Positions 31,459 to 42,887 of a DNA stretch of 64,000 bases are shown here, piece by piece (positions within the stretch are counted from its first letter, which is position 1; each line of letters begins with the position of its first letter). The notes under the pieces are model-generated. The model had not been told where the DNA came from. It did no database searches and was given only the letters and a program-made list of their open reading frames with translations. The stretch comes from Piezodorus guildinii (lineage: Eukaryota > Arthropoda > Insecta > Hemiptera > Pentatomidae). Location: assembly GCA_023052935.1 (NCBI GenBank), contig CM041294.1, positions 23,491,141-23,555,140 of the forward strand. Direction: 5' to 3'. Both the position numbers and the translations under genes were made by a program.

Positions 31459-31954
31459 ATAAAAAAACGTTCTCGAGTAGATATTTGAAAATGTTTAATA
31501 TTTAAAGATAAAATAAAATATAGCAGATGAAGTACCCTTGGGTTAAATATTAATGTTTATCTGCTATAACAAACTTAATGATCGCCAACCATAATACCTT
31601 ATCTATTATACTTCTTCGTAATAAGGAACTATCGATGCCGATAACTATATCAGCGTGTCATAAGAGAAAATGTTGGGAGATCACGAAGCGCAGAGGACAA
31701 TCTAGGTCGTAAATGCGAAGGATGACTTGGCTAACAGCTGTAACGTCGTAAACATGAGATCTTGTCCCACCCGCCATCTCCGTTCATCCGCATCATACCT
31801 AGGTCTTTATTTTATAACCTCTTTTAGAGCTTAGATTAGAATGGATCAATGAATAAGCATAACATAATAATTTAAAAAAAAAAAATATATATAACGAACG
31901 ATAACGCTTTATCCAGCATTGCTATAAAGCCAAAACGATTTTCTGATATTGTAG
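30473..31954. other. FGF intron; GC-rich patch 30958-31062, TA tract
   Basis: Mostly AT-rich intron. The patch at 30958-31062 has on the minus strand a well-placed ATG (GGGACATGGCT) coding MASDGVRLMVPEEVSG up to a GTAAAT donor, and on the plus strand an open frame ending ATGAG/GTAACG. Neither peptide is recognised. A TA tract lies at 31418-31456. Confidence 0.35.
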
Positions 31955-32530
31955 CATTTATTGCAGCCTCTTTTGAATAAAATGAAAAGATCGGTAATCA
32001 CTTCTAATTACAGAAGTTTGGACCGTACCAGGTATCATTCCTTTCATGACAAACTCCACTCCCACTCTAATCCACTAGTTTCAATCCTTGCTTACTCTTC
32101 AATACCTGATAATCCACCGAGGCGTTTGAAGAGAAGACCTTCTTGTTTAAATTGACTACTAGAGTGCTGCCAATGGGCAGGTTCTCTTCATCTTATTCAT
32201 GTACACTATATTTTAGAAGCATATTTATACAGTAGTAAATTTAAATAAAAGTATATTTAAAGTATATAATTAGGTATCAATCATTCCATGAAAAATTCAA
32301 TTCCTAATTTAACCCAGTTGTTTCTATCCTATAATCTTCGATTCCTGATAATCCTACGAGGCGTCTGAAATGAAGATGGCCCCGAGAACTTCTAGTTAAG
32401 AATATTTTTTTTGTGCTGCTAATCAGTAGCGTTTTACATGTATTTCATGTCAGTTTACTATGTAAATCACATTTACATGATGTATATAATACAGCTGTAC
32501 ACATCAATAAATATGTTTAAAAAAGAAAAA
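31955..32530 (+). pseudogene. Two tandem Jockey-family 3' ends
   Basis: At 31955-32270 and again at 32283-32530 the end of a J2/J3-like ORF2 is readable (FHDKLHSHSNPLVSILAYSS and IPDNPPRRLKRR in the first; IPDNPTRRL in the second), followed by the 3' UTR phrases TGCTGCCAATGGGCAGG, CATGTCAGTTTACTATG and ACATCAATAAATATG. Old, decayed copies. Confidence 0.6.
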
Positions 32531-33249
32531 AATATATATAGAAGAGAGTAAACAATGGTATTTCCAAATATTTGTAAGGTTCCACGAAGCCTTCTCCACC
32601 CATCTTAATTAGTTTAAATAGTAGAAAATTTGAGTTTGAACCGAATGAAGTTTAAAAGTTTTTTTTTTAGTTTTTTTTATTTTTATAAAAGTAGTTTTAT
32701 CTCCCATGGCAACCTAAAACTTAGTATTTAGGAGTACGTACTATGTCATAATATTTCTACATATTTGTTTTGTGCATGGATTTAGCATTTTGCCAGTATT
32801 AATACTTAAAACTAAGGAATTCTAAAAATTCCAATATTCACACCTTATTTAAAGATGATGGCAACGATATATTTAAGCATTTTAAATATACAACACATTA
32901 AAGGAAACATGGTAAGTAATTTTTTTTTCCTTAAAAAAAGCGTTTGTTTTTTCATAAATTGGATAATTTACAACATCAATGGTCCGTTAATTATTGTTAA
33001 AGTAATCAATAATAATAATAATCCGTGGCACTACAGCCCAGATTGTAACTTGGCCTCCTAAAGTAATTGATAAAGATGAATAAAAACAAATAATGGAAAT
33101 GAGATAGAAAAGTTAACTATTACTAACTATTAAAATAAATAGTTAAGATAAATAAGTACGTATGTATGACTTTTAAGAATATAATCAGTTATTAGCACAA
33201 AATGATTTATTATAAATAATATATATTCATTCCTTGCCATTCTGACAAT
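32531..33249. other. FGF intron, no feature
   Basis: AT-rich, left flank of the foldback element. Confidence 0.5.
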
Positions 33250-33255
33250 ATATAG

Positions 33256-33444
33256 CATTTCCAAGTCAATTGTAACCTTTTCCAAGTCAAATGTAACTTT
33301 TTCCAAGTCAAATGTAACTTTTTCCAAGTCAAATGTAACCCTTTCCATTTCAAATGTCACCTTTTCCATTTCAAATGTCACCTTTTCCAAGTCAAATGTC
33401 ACCTTTTCCATTTCAAATGTTACCTTTTCCAAGTCAAATGTCAC
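33256..33444 (-). repeat. Nine 21-bp units, left arm of the foldback
   Basis: Units read GTGACATTTGACTTGGAAAA G on the minus strand. Two variants alternate (GACTTG or GAAATG at positions 10-15), the first base triplet varies as GTG, GTA or GTT, and the outermost unit has an ATTG change. Because 21 is a multiple of three, a frame coding VTFDLEK/VTFEMEK heptads stays open. It starts at the ATG-less GTG at 33456 and reads outward into unrelated flank to 33130. Confidence 0.95.
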
Positions 33445-36400
33445 CTTTTTCTTCACTTCTAGCCTTAAATATTCCGTTTTATTTATTTATTTATTGAAAA
33501 ATAATTAGTTTAATTAAAATTATGACTTTTTTAATAATTTTGGCATATCCTATCGCTATTTTTTTCTGTTTATTAGATATTTGATATCAAGTTCTGTTTT
33601 TTTACGAACAAATATTTTAAAAAATATTTAGTTTTAAAATAGTTGTTGATTTTGAATTTTTAGAGGGGGTGAGGTAGTTTTTGGGAATAATTAATGTGTT
33701 TTCGGGTATTATATTTACGTTTTTGGAGATGTATTTTTTATCGCTCGCGTGCAAATTAACTCGCGTTTACTTTTAATGTTTTTTTTATAGATATATAGGT
33801 TATTAATTGTATTTGCGGGTCTTGTAATTACGTTTTTCTAGCTGTATCTTTTTATCGCTCATGGGTTTTTTAACTCGCATTTACTTTTTATGTTTTTTAT
33901 TGATATAGGGATTAATTAATGTGTTTTCGGGTATTATAATTACGTTTTTCGAGATGTATATTTTATCGCTCGCTGGCATATTAACTCGCATTTATTTTTA
34001 ATGATTTTTATTGATATAGGGATTAATTAATGTGCTTTCGGGTGGTTATGAATACGTTTTTTGAGCTGTATTTTTTATCGCTCATGGGTATTTCAACTCG
34101 CATTTACTTTTAATGTTTTTTATAGATATATAGGTTATAAATTGTATTTGCGGGTCTTGTAATTACGTATTTTGAGCTGTATTTTTTATCCCTCATGGGT
34201 ATTTCAACTCGCATTTACTTTTTATGTTTTTTATTGATATAGGCATTAATTATTGTGCTTTCGGGTGGTTATTAATACGTTTTTTGAGCTCTATCTTTAA
34301 TCGCTCATGCGTATTTCAACTCGCATTTACTTTTAATGATTTTTATTGATACAGGGATTACTTAATGTGCTTTCGGATGGTTATGATTACGTTTTCGAGC
34401 TGTATTTTTTATCGCTAATGGGTATTTCAACTCGCATTTACTTTTAATGTTTTTATTGATATAGGCATTAATTGTTGTGCTTTCGGGTGGTTATGATTAC
34501 GTTTTTTGAGCTCTATCATTTATCGCTCATGCGTATTTCAACTCGCATTTACTTTTAATGTTTTTAATTGATATAGGGATTACTTAATGTGCTTTCGGGT
34601 GGTTATGATTACGTTTTTTGAGCTCTATCTTTTATCGCTCATGCGTATTTCAACTCGCATTTACTTTTAATGTTTTTTATTGATATATAGGTTAGTAATT
34701 GTCTTTCCGGGTGTTGTAATTACGTTTTTTGAGCTGTATTTACTGTCGCTTGTTCGCATTCTAACTTGCATTTACTTCTAATCTTTTTATTGTTATAGGG
34801 GATCTATACTTGTGTTTTTGGGTGGTTATGAAAAAACTTTTTTTGGACTGCTTATTTTATAGCTCGCGCTCGTTTCAACTTAGAGCTAATATCATTTTAT
34901 ATTTTGATAGAGTGGTCTTTCTTCGTTTTTGTTTTAGGGGATTCTGATTACGTGTTTTGATCATTAATCTTTTATGCGCTTGGAAATTTCTACATACCGT
35001 AGATATTATGTTATAATTTGAAGTAAAAATTATTTGTTGTGTTTTTGCGCGTTCTGATTACTTTTTTTAACTGGGTGTTACATCGCGATTGCGCATTGTT
35101 CTAGATCACTTTTTATTTAAGGTAAAATGTGCACTAGCTATAAAAAAATGTCATAAACTCTATTAGTATTCCCCAAAACACTATAAACGATCCCTCTATC
35201 AAATATTTATGAAATAGGAACAGTAACTTAAAATGAGTAAAAGCGATAACAAATAAGGTTCAAATAATGTTATAAGAACACCCGAAAATAGAATAAACGA
35301 TTCCTCAATTAAATTATCAGATAATTGTAAGAACAAGTGAGAAAGTGGGTCCATTATAAAATATTTAGTTGAAAAAACTTACTCAGGACGCTATAAAAGG
35401 AACTATAACTAATCCTTTTATAAAAAAAATAATAATAAAAATATTAAATAAAAAAAATAAATAAAAAAAAGCTAAATGATGTATATTCCAACAACGTTAT
35501 AATGAGAACTAAAAGCAAAATAATCAATCCCAATATCCATCAAAAACTTAATCATAACCACCCGAAAGCACAATAATTAATCCCTATATCAATAAAAAAC
35601 ATAAAAAGTAAATACGAGTAGAAATACCCATGAGCGATAAAAAATACAGCTCGAAAAACGTAATCATAACCACCCGAAAGCACATTAATTAATCCCTGTA
35701 TCAATAAAAATCATTAAAAGTAAATGCGAGTTGAAATACGCATGAGCGATTAAAGATAGAGCTCAAAAAACGTATTAATAACCACCCGAAAGCACAATAA
35801 TTAATGCCTATATCAATAAAAAACATAAAAAGTAAATGCGAGTTGAAATACCCATGAGGGATAAAAAATACAGCTCAAAATACGTAATTACAAGACCCGC
35901 AAATACAATTTATAACCTATATATCTATAAAAAACATTAAAAGTAAATGCGAGTTGAAATACCCATGAGCGATAAAAAATACAGCTCAAAAAACCACCCG
36001 AAAGCACAATAATTAATCCCTATATCAATAAAAAATATAAAAAGTAAATTTTAGTTAAAATAAACGAGGGCGATAAAAATACCGCTCGAAAAACGTAATC
36101 ATAACCAACCGAAAGCACATTAATTAATCCCTATATCAATAAAAAACATTAAAAGCAAATGCGAGTTAATATGCACGCGAGCGATAAAAAATACATCTCG
36201 AAAAACGTAATTATAATACCCGAAAACACATTAATTATTCCCAAAAAGTATCCCTTCCCTCTAAAAATTCAAAATCAACAACTATCTTAAAACTAAATAG
36301 ACAAAAATTAATTTTTTTAAATATTAGTTCGTAAAAAACAGAACTTGTTATCAAATATCTAAAAAACAGAAAAAAATAGCGATAGGATATGACAAAATTA

Positions 36401-36490
36401 TTAAAAAAGTCATAATTTTAATTAAACTAATTATTTTTCAATAAATAAATAAATAAAACGGAATATTTAAGGCTAGAAGTGAAGAAAAAG

Positions 36491-36679
36491 GTGACATTTG
36501 ACTTGGAAAAGGTAACATTTGAAATGGAAAAGGTGACATTTGACTTGGAAAAGGTGACATTTGAAATGGAAAAGGTGACATTTGAAATGGAAAGGGTTAC
36601 ATTTGACTTGGAAAAGGTTACATTTGACTTGGAAAAAGTTACATTTGACTTGGAAAAGGTTACAATTGACTTGGAAATG
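36491..36679 (+). repeat. Nine 21-bp units, right arm of the foldback
   Basis: The same nine units in the same order of variants as in the left arm, inverted. I count one base difference in 189. The order L-M-L-M-M-L-L-L-L of variant units is conserved, so the two arrays share one origin and have not been reshuffled since. Confidence 0.95.
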
Positions 36680-36685
36680 CTATAT

Positions 36686-37059
36686 TTATGGCATCAGAAA
36701 TAATTCGCTGTTCATTATTTAAAACATTTAGTCTGTCTTTTTTTTTTTTTTTTTTAATATTTAATATTTTTTCTTTTTAAGATTTATATTTTTCAATATT
36801 TTTTTTTTTTATTTTTTACCAACCGCCACATGCCTCAAACTTTACACATATTGTGGTAATTGCACCAATTACATGTTACTGTTACGTTACAGTAGGGGTC
36901 AGTGGTAATTATAGCCTATGTTACTTTTGAACAGTAGGAAAAATCTGAAAACAAAAACCTACACAATAAAAAAAAAATAATTTAAGTAAAAAAAAAATAA
37001 TTACTGTTAAAAAAACAAAAACAAAAAAGCAATTAAAGTAAAACAAAACATATTATAGT
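36686..37059. other. Low-complexity A/T runs
   Basis: T runs at 36740-36757 and A-rich sequence up to the LINE tail at 37060. No feature. Confidence 0.5.
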
Positions 37060-37500
37060 AAAAAAATAAAATAAAATAAAAATAACTAAGTTGAAACGAG
37101 AACAATACAAATACATATTTTGGTTATATGCTAATATATTATTTCTTTTTAACATTTTAAAATTAGTCTAGTAGTACATCTTTTGTACGTTTATGTACGT
37201 AACGTTTTAGGGTTTTCTTGTCGTAATCGCCTATTTTTTTAACTGTTGGGTTGTCACTAGTAGGAGTAAGAGAAAAGAAAAGTTGTGCCAGCGAGTGCGT
37301 ATATTTTTTTATCGACGAACTTGTAAATCCGATAACATGATTGTGATTCGCGTGTAACAAGGATAATTATTAACGATGCGCATGCATGTGTTCTGCACCA
37401 CCTCCAATTTCCGATAATTGGAATGACATGTGTAACTCCAGACTGGCGCAGCGTAACTCCAGAATGGGACGAATGACCGTTTTTTAGAGAATCAGTTTGT
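37060..37500 (-). pseudogene. Diverged J1-like retroelement 3' end
   Basis: On the minus strand the end of ORF2 reads SIKKYTHSLAQLFFSLTPTS, then NPTVKKIGDYDKKTLKRYVH and KRTKDVLLD, colinear with NPLIKEIGNYNKASLKRY of J1. The tail on the minus strand is a TTTTATTTTATTTT tract at 37060-37085. Upstream the frame is broken. It is an older relative, not the same subfamily. Confidence 0.75.
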
Positions 37501-38384
37501 TTTTTGAAGATAGTTTTGAGTACCTATTGAAGTATGGGGTCATTTTGTTGATAATATTATATCATTCAATATTGATTAGAGTTATTATAATCGAGCTTTC
37601 GATATTCCTATTTTCATTTATTTTTTTCATTATATGTAAATATTTACTGTTAATAATTTTCGCTCAAATGAAGAACCAATATTCAAAAATCTTAGTTTAA
37701 ATTCCTTTATCAAGACGTATTTGTTTTAAAAAATATTGTTATAATGCCCATAACACCACTTTCCAATACATATTTATATAAAAAAAAATTGGAAGTTGAG
37801 ATAAATTCCTGGATGTCACTGCCCTCTAAAACGATATTTATTCCCCTCAACGGTCGGTTTATTGTGTTCGTTTTTATTGCCAACATTTATTCGTTTCATC
37901 ACTCCCCTCATAAAAATGTTTGCTTATCTGAATGATTCCGTGGAATGTGGGGAATGTGAGGAACATCTCTCGGCCTGACAGAATTGATTTTCTAAACGAC
38001 ATAAAATTCCATCGAGAGCTCTGGTTGGGTAACCTTCCAAACACTTTCGATATGTCTTCATCATTCCCTCATTAAGGTGATAACATTGAATACTATTAAA
38101 ATAACTACAGAACAAATTGTAAAAATGTATGATTGATACGAGAATGTTGATTGTGACAAGGATATTTCTTTTAGCTAGGTCTGCGAATTTTATTGTGTGA
38201 CTTTTGTTTCACCCTCAGTGTGACACGCTCTAATTCTCTTGGTGTTGGTCGAATCAAAATTTTGAAAAAAATTCTCTTGTCGGAGTTATTTCGTGGAGAA
38301 TATATTTTGTTATATAACATTTGTCATTAGGACATACCTTTAAAGAGCTATATTGTTTCAAGTTAATATTGTTTTTTTTAATTT
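37501..38384. other. FGF intron, no feature
   Basis: AT-rich, nothing supported. Confidence 0.5.
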
Positions 38385-38570
38385 ATATTTTATTGCATTT
38401 TACCACTGTATATACATAAATAGGACAAGTCAAAGAGTTGAATTAAAATAAAGGGCGTGAAAAGGCTTGTAAAGAAACTACCCTGTGAAGTAGAACTTCG
38501 ATGTCTATTTAAGTAAGTGGGTCCCGAGACCATATCTTTGCAATCGCCTCGGAGGGTTATCATGACTTTA
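38385..38570 (-). pseudogene. J3 Jockey-like 3' UTR end
   Basis: Minus-strand 3' end with the ATAACCCTCCGAGGCGAT, GGTCTCGGGACC and TACACAGGG-like phrases of J3, ending in the UTR. Only about 185 bases. Confidence 0.55.
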
Positions 38571-38937
38571 TTTTTTTTCTTCTTTCTTTTGTTATTTAAA
38601 TGTATTTATATAATGTTTTAGGCCATATATAAACTATTATTTTGTTCATTAATGTTATTCTGAAGGGACATTGTCCCAGAATAAAGTTTGTGTCCTATTT
38701 CTATTTCTATACTATAAATTTGCAAAGATTTATAAATATAATGAATATTTGATCTTTTATATGTATATCGATTTTTTCTTTTAAATATATATATATATAT
38801 ATATATATATTTATTTATTTATAAATATTTTTCTTTAAGTAACCAGTCCATGAGGATTTTTTTTTTTTTTTCATTGTTCATTATTCTTAGGGGACTTGAT
38901 CCCAGAATAATTTTATTTTATTTTTTCATTTCTTTCA

Positions 38938-39020
<83 letters not shown>
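38571..39020 (+). repeat. CR1-like LINE 3' hairpin tails and TA/GA microsatellites
   Basis: Two copies of the CR1-like 3' signature (TTCTGAAGGGACATTGTCCC AGAATAAA at 38650-38690, and TTCTTAGGGGACTTGATCCC AGAATAA at 38880-38915) match the tail of the copy at 42125-42680. They are followed by TA tracts (38785-38811, 38939-38985) and a GA tract (38985-39019). Confidence 0.6.
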
Positions 39021-39023
<3 letters not shown>

Positions 39024-39586
39024 TCGAAGAATAAGAAAATAATAGCTAAATAAGTCAAAATAAACTCAAGGTATTCGGAGGGATCGGACACGATGATACG
39101 AATGTTCTATAAAGGATGGGAAGTAGAAGCTCGTTACCCCTGACAAGACAGGTAGTGAGAGAGGAATGCCAGGGGCGGCACCGTCCAGTTTGAGCACTTA
39201 ATTTGTCCGAGAAAAATACCGCGTGACCGCATCGCACGTGACCTGGCTACACAACTCGGCTTGCTACAGCCGAGGGAGGAAGGGTCGAGAAAACGTTTAG
39301 CCGACAACACCTACACCTTCCTTACGACATAATATCATTCATTGATTGCTTCAATATCAGGAGCATGACAGATGGTACCTCTTTGTCCAGCCCACGTCAC
39401 CAGAACCTCCACAATGGATAAGCCTCTCTCAATGTGAGCTGATGACAGTAGTCGGGGTACCCAGGCCGGGCGGTATCCAAGGCTTCATCGCAGTCACACA
39501 ACCTTACCAACTCTATACACTCACAACCCGGAGGGGCTAAAGTCAATTTCATGACTTTTGTTACTTTCTTTTATAAATATCAATAA
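39021..39586. other. GC-rich island, unassigned
   Basis: 39060-39545 is clearly richer in G+C than the surroundings and has frames of 60-64 codons on both strands. No domain, tRNA or rRNA signature could be recognised. It ends right at a Helitron terminus. Confidence 0.4.
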
Positions 39587-39880
39587 CTAGCTGTTCCCCG
39601 CGACTTTGTCTGCGTCAATTTCTGTTATTATGATCGCTATTAAGAGGTTTTTAAAAGAATATATTTTAAAGTACTTCTGCGTAAATGATATTTTTAATTT
39701 TATTTTCTTGTGGCAGAAGAACATAATGATTTTCTTCGCAACCCGATCTTCACAACGCGACATATAGCTGGCCGTGTGAATAGCAGTCTTGACGTAAAAC
39801 GATTCCTAGGTGTTTTAATTGTTGCCCCTGTGATTTATTAATTATTACGGCAAAAGATAACTTAACAGAAATTGAATATA
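39587..39880 (-). pseudogene. Autonomous Helitron 3' end with helicase C-terminus
   Basis: The minus strand ends CGCGGGGAACAGCTAG followed by TT, the CTAG/T terminus expected of Helitrons. Upstream, at 39750-39865, it reads [14 protein letters not shown], then [12 protein letters not shown] and [10 protein letters not shown], the last motifs of the PIF1-type helicase of Helitron Rep/Hel proteins (usual form [11 protein letters not shown]). A TGA takes the place of the next Ser codon at 39750-39752. The rest of the large protein is absent. Rolling-circle transposition needs both Rep and helicase, so this is a relic. Confidence 0.85.
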
Positions 39881-40124
39881 TATATGTGTGTGTAACAATT
39901 TGCTAGTAGTTAACAAAAGTAGAATGCGGCTGCATCTACTTCAGCACATAAAAAGAACCGATTGAGTGACAGGCTATAATGTTCTGAAAATCATGAGCAC
40001 ATCATGTTAGTGATCACTTGAAATTATATCACTTTAAATTGTTGAATTTGTCTGTGTAGTGCAAGTCTGATTGGTATTAAAAGCCAAAACTTCACAAATA
40101 TTTTTCATAAAGGGAACTACTTTT

Positions 40125-40700
40125 TAATTTATTTATAGTAATTTACAACTGTACTAAAGAATACAATAAGTAAATGTGTAGTATGAAAATAAAAAGTCAT
40201 GAAAATGTCTTGAGAAAGAACTACCCAGGGGTAGCACTTTACTAACTATTTTAAGACAATAGGTCCCGAGGCCACCTTCTTTTCAGTCGCCTTGGAGGGT
40301 TATCAGGGAGATCTGAGGAAGATAAGTTACGGACAAGTGGGTTTGTATGGGCAGGGAATTTAGAATGGAAAGAGGAGTATCTATTACGGGCTATGTCAGC
40401 AACAAATGGGATGTTTAGTTCATTATGGAGAAGTTGATTTGTGACAAAATAAGGAGCATTCAGGATTTTGCGAAGGATTTTGGATTGAAGGACTGGATGC
40501 GAGAGGAATTAGATGGTTTCTTAGAGCCCCAAAGCTCGATTTCATATGTCCAAATAGGTCTGATAATTGTGATGTAGATGAGTCTTTTGTAATATACTGG
40601 AAGTTTCGAACGTTTGTCAAGTAAGCAGTTTCTTGTTTTTTCAATCGAGTGTGAGGATTCCAAGTAACACGTTTGTCAAGATGGAGTCCTAGGTAGCGCA
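40125..40700 (-). pseudogene. J3 Jockey-like reverse transcriptase, 3' part
   Basis: Minus-strand frames give MRYLGLHLDKRVTWNPHTRL (40625-40701), LIYITIIRPIWTYEIELWGS (about 40520-40580), and NAPYFVTNQ/HNELNIPFVADIAR towards 40400, with frameshifts between. The 3' UTR carries GCTACCCCTGGGTAGTTC. This is the post-palm region of a Jockey-type polymerase. Confidence 0.8.
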
Positions 40701-42124
40701 TTTGTTATTGTTAATTAGAGCTTTAAGGCGTAAAACATCAAAGGTCATCAACGTCTATACGAACTCACACATAATTGTTAGACTTTTAGAAGAAGGAGGA
40801 AATAAATAAATAATCTTAATTATAAATAAACTGTATAAATAGGGAAATCAATTAAGTATGAATGACAAAATTAATTTATAAAGATAAGTGTAAAGTAGCG
40901 AAAAGCTAATTAAGAATAAATAAATAAAGTTGTAACAAAAAAATTGTTTTTGGAATAAAGTTTCAATTATGAAGATAGTAAAGTTTATAATTTAGGTAGT
41001 AAGGAGATTTTTCCGAAAAAAATTAAAGATTAATTTAATTTAATCCTCATTATCTCTCAGAACTTTCGATGTATCGGGAATGAGCCCCATTCTGCGAAGC
41101 TGCGACGAATAATACGGCATTCTTGAATGATAGGCAGCGCATCTGTTCAACAGGAATTGGTGGGATATTACGAAAGGATACAATGTTTCCCACTCCTCCC
41201 GGAGATCACAGGTTTGCTACAAAGGGTAAATGTGATTTGATGGGATTTCTAACAAATAATTATGATTGAATTTTAATAACGTCTTATAGAACTTTTGACT
41301 AATAGCAAATATCGTGTATTTATGTGAATTTTTTTTTTTAAGTTCGGAATATAATTTTATTTAAATTCTTGGGAACATAAAAAAGCACAATACAACCAGA
41401 ATATCAAAATCACTTTGATATATAACCTTGTATCACATCAAATTTATCTTTAAGAGGCATATTTGATAGCCATCATTTAACAGATGTCAAAGCATTGCTT
41501 CTTAAATCAGAGAGATAAGAGAAAAAAGTAGGTAGTAGCCAACTTCAACTCATACCCAAATAAGACGTGGAAACTGTAACATGTGTTATATAGCCGGCGC
41601 CGGGATACTACAGACTGATGGTTCATTAAGACGCGCCAATGCTATCCATCTCTTGTCTCTACATCATTAGAAGTTATACGCCGAGTCACCTGCCTATATA
41701 TCATAGCCAACTGTGTATATTCCCTTATAGAGGGTTTAAGAGTATTGTATAATCTAGTCTTGTATTTTATTAACCTAAAGCCTGCATCCCAATTACAGAT
41801 TATAGCACAAGAATTTGAAAGAGTATGAATCCAAAACCATTTTCAATATATTCGAGTGGTTGAGAGCAAAAAATATTTATTTTGTGCAAAATACTATTTG
41901 ATTTGAATTATTTGTTAATTCTCAAGTACTGGCTTTTTGTACGGACAAACGATGGATCATCGATACGAAGTTTGATTAAAGTTAGCTAGAAGGAAAAACT
42001 CGTTTCGGAAAAATCTAAAATAGGAAAAAACTGTCATTAATTAGATTGTTATGATTAAAATAACATGGCTGGAAATTAATCAGGGGGGATAAAATCGACG
42101 TACTTTTGAGGTATACCTTCATTT
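40701..42124. other. FGF intron; one RNase-H/LINE C-terminal scrap
   Basis: At 41025-41165 the minus strand reads QFLLNRCAAYHSRMPYYSSQ, then LRRMGLIPDTSKVLRDNED and a stop. The C..Y...R pattern and LxDN ending are like the extreme C-terminus of RNase H-bearing LINEs (I/R1-like). The remainder is AT-rich without features. Confidence 0.45.
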
Positions 42125-42679
42125 GGACTTATGAATTGTTTCATTGGAGTCACATGTGGAATCCCCGGACGCTCCCATGTTTCTAGAAGGTATACCGAGT
42201 TGAATTGGCTCTATCCCTCTTTCCGTCGGCAGTACCTCCTAGGTGTCTGTATTTTCCGATTTTTCTACAAAAAAAAATCTCCTTATATTCTTCACGTGCT
42301 TACCACTTGTTCCTCTGGACATTCAGTAAACGCTAGATCCCAACCCATAAACTTGTATACACCTTCTCACAGATCTGCCTCCTTCAAAAAATCCTTTATT
42401 ATTCGTGCTACCCTATTTTGGAATTCCTTGCCTGTATCCATTCGTAAAGCCTTATCATTATCCACTTTCAAACGCAAACTATTTCTCCATCTCCTAAAGT
42501 ATCAATCCTAACATATGTAATATTTAAAATCTATAGATGATAACTATTCATTGTCACAAAATCTGTCTTGTATAGTTAAAATGAAGTCTTAAACGACCAG
42601 ACAATTATCATGCATATTGTTACTTGTTATTCTTAGGGGACTACTCGTCCCAGAATAAAATTACTTTTCATTTCATTTA
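42125..42679 (+). pseudogene. CR1-like LINE, 3' part
   Basis: The plus-strand frame at 42131-42511 gives RRYTELNWLYPSFRRQYLLG, then QPINLYTPSHRSASFKKSFI and IRATLFWNSLPVSIRKALSL. These are the thumb/C-terminal blocks of CR1/L2-like reverse transcriptases. The 3' UTR ends with the hairpin GGGGACTACTCGTCCC before AGAATAAAATTA. The 5' part and the catalytic palm are missing. Confidence 0.8.
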
Positions 42680-42860
42680 TCTATGTACATAAAAATGAAT
42701 CGCCTTTTCCCTTGGTCATCGCATCACGCGTGAACGGCTTGACCGATTTCTTTAATTCTTTTTTTGTTATATCAGTCAAGAGAAGCATCTTATGAAAGAA
42801 AAAAATTTACTTGGGTGAATAGGTTTTTAAATTTTTTTTTTTTTATGAATATATATATTT
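42680..42860 (+). mobile_element. Helitron 5' end, non-autonomous
   Basis: It starts A/TCTATGTACATAAAAATGAA and continues CGCATCACGCGTGAACGGCT TGACCGATTT, a phrase shared with the Helitron at 42888. There is no 3' terminus before the next copy starts. Confidence 0.6.
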
Positions 42861-42887
42861 TTTTAATATTCTAAGGTAATCTCTTTA

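Larger units (their letters stand above)
33250..36685. mobile_element. Foldback element made of inverted, nested tandem repeats
   Basis: The two ends are inverted copies: ATATAGCATTTCC at the left is mirrored by GGAAATGCTATAT at the right, after which the flanks differ. From the outside in, each arm holds (i) nine 21-bp units, (ii) about 280 bp of low-copy AT-rich sequence (mirror phrases ATATTCCGTTTTATTTATTT and AAATAAATAAAACGGAATAT), and (iii) an array of units of about 112 bp with the words TCGCTCATG, AACTCGCATTTAC and TTTCGGGTGGTTATGATTAC: about ten good units in the left arm (33700-34790) and six in the right (35560-36240). The centre (34800-35540) is decayed array. The organisation is that of Foldback (FB) transposons of Drosophila, whose arms are also tandem repeats, but no transposase, no target duplication and no sequence match can be claimed. 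Confidence 0.8.

Noticed and set aside
33130..33456. VTFDLEK repeat frame as a real structural protein gene
   Set aside because: The frame is a by-product of a 21-bp unit, occurs on both foldback arms reading outward, and runs into unrelated flank sequence on each side. Kept only as a finding.
33700..36240. CRISPR-like array or centromeric satellite
   Set aside because: The units are contiguous and inverted about a centre, without spacers, and few in number; a foldback structure explains them better.
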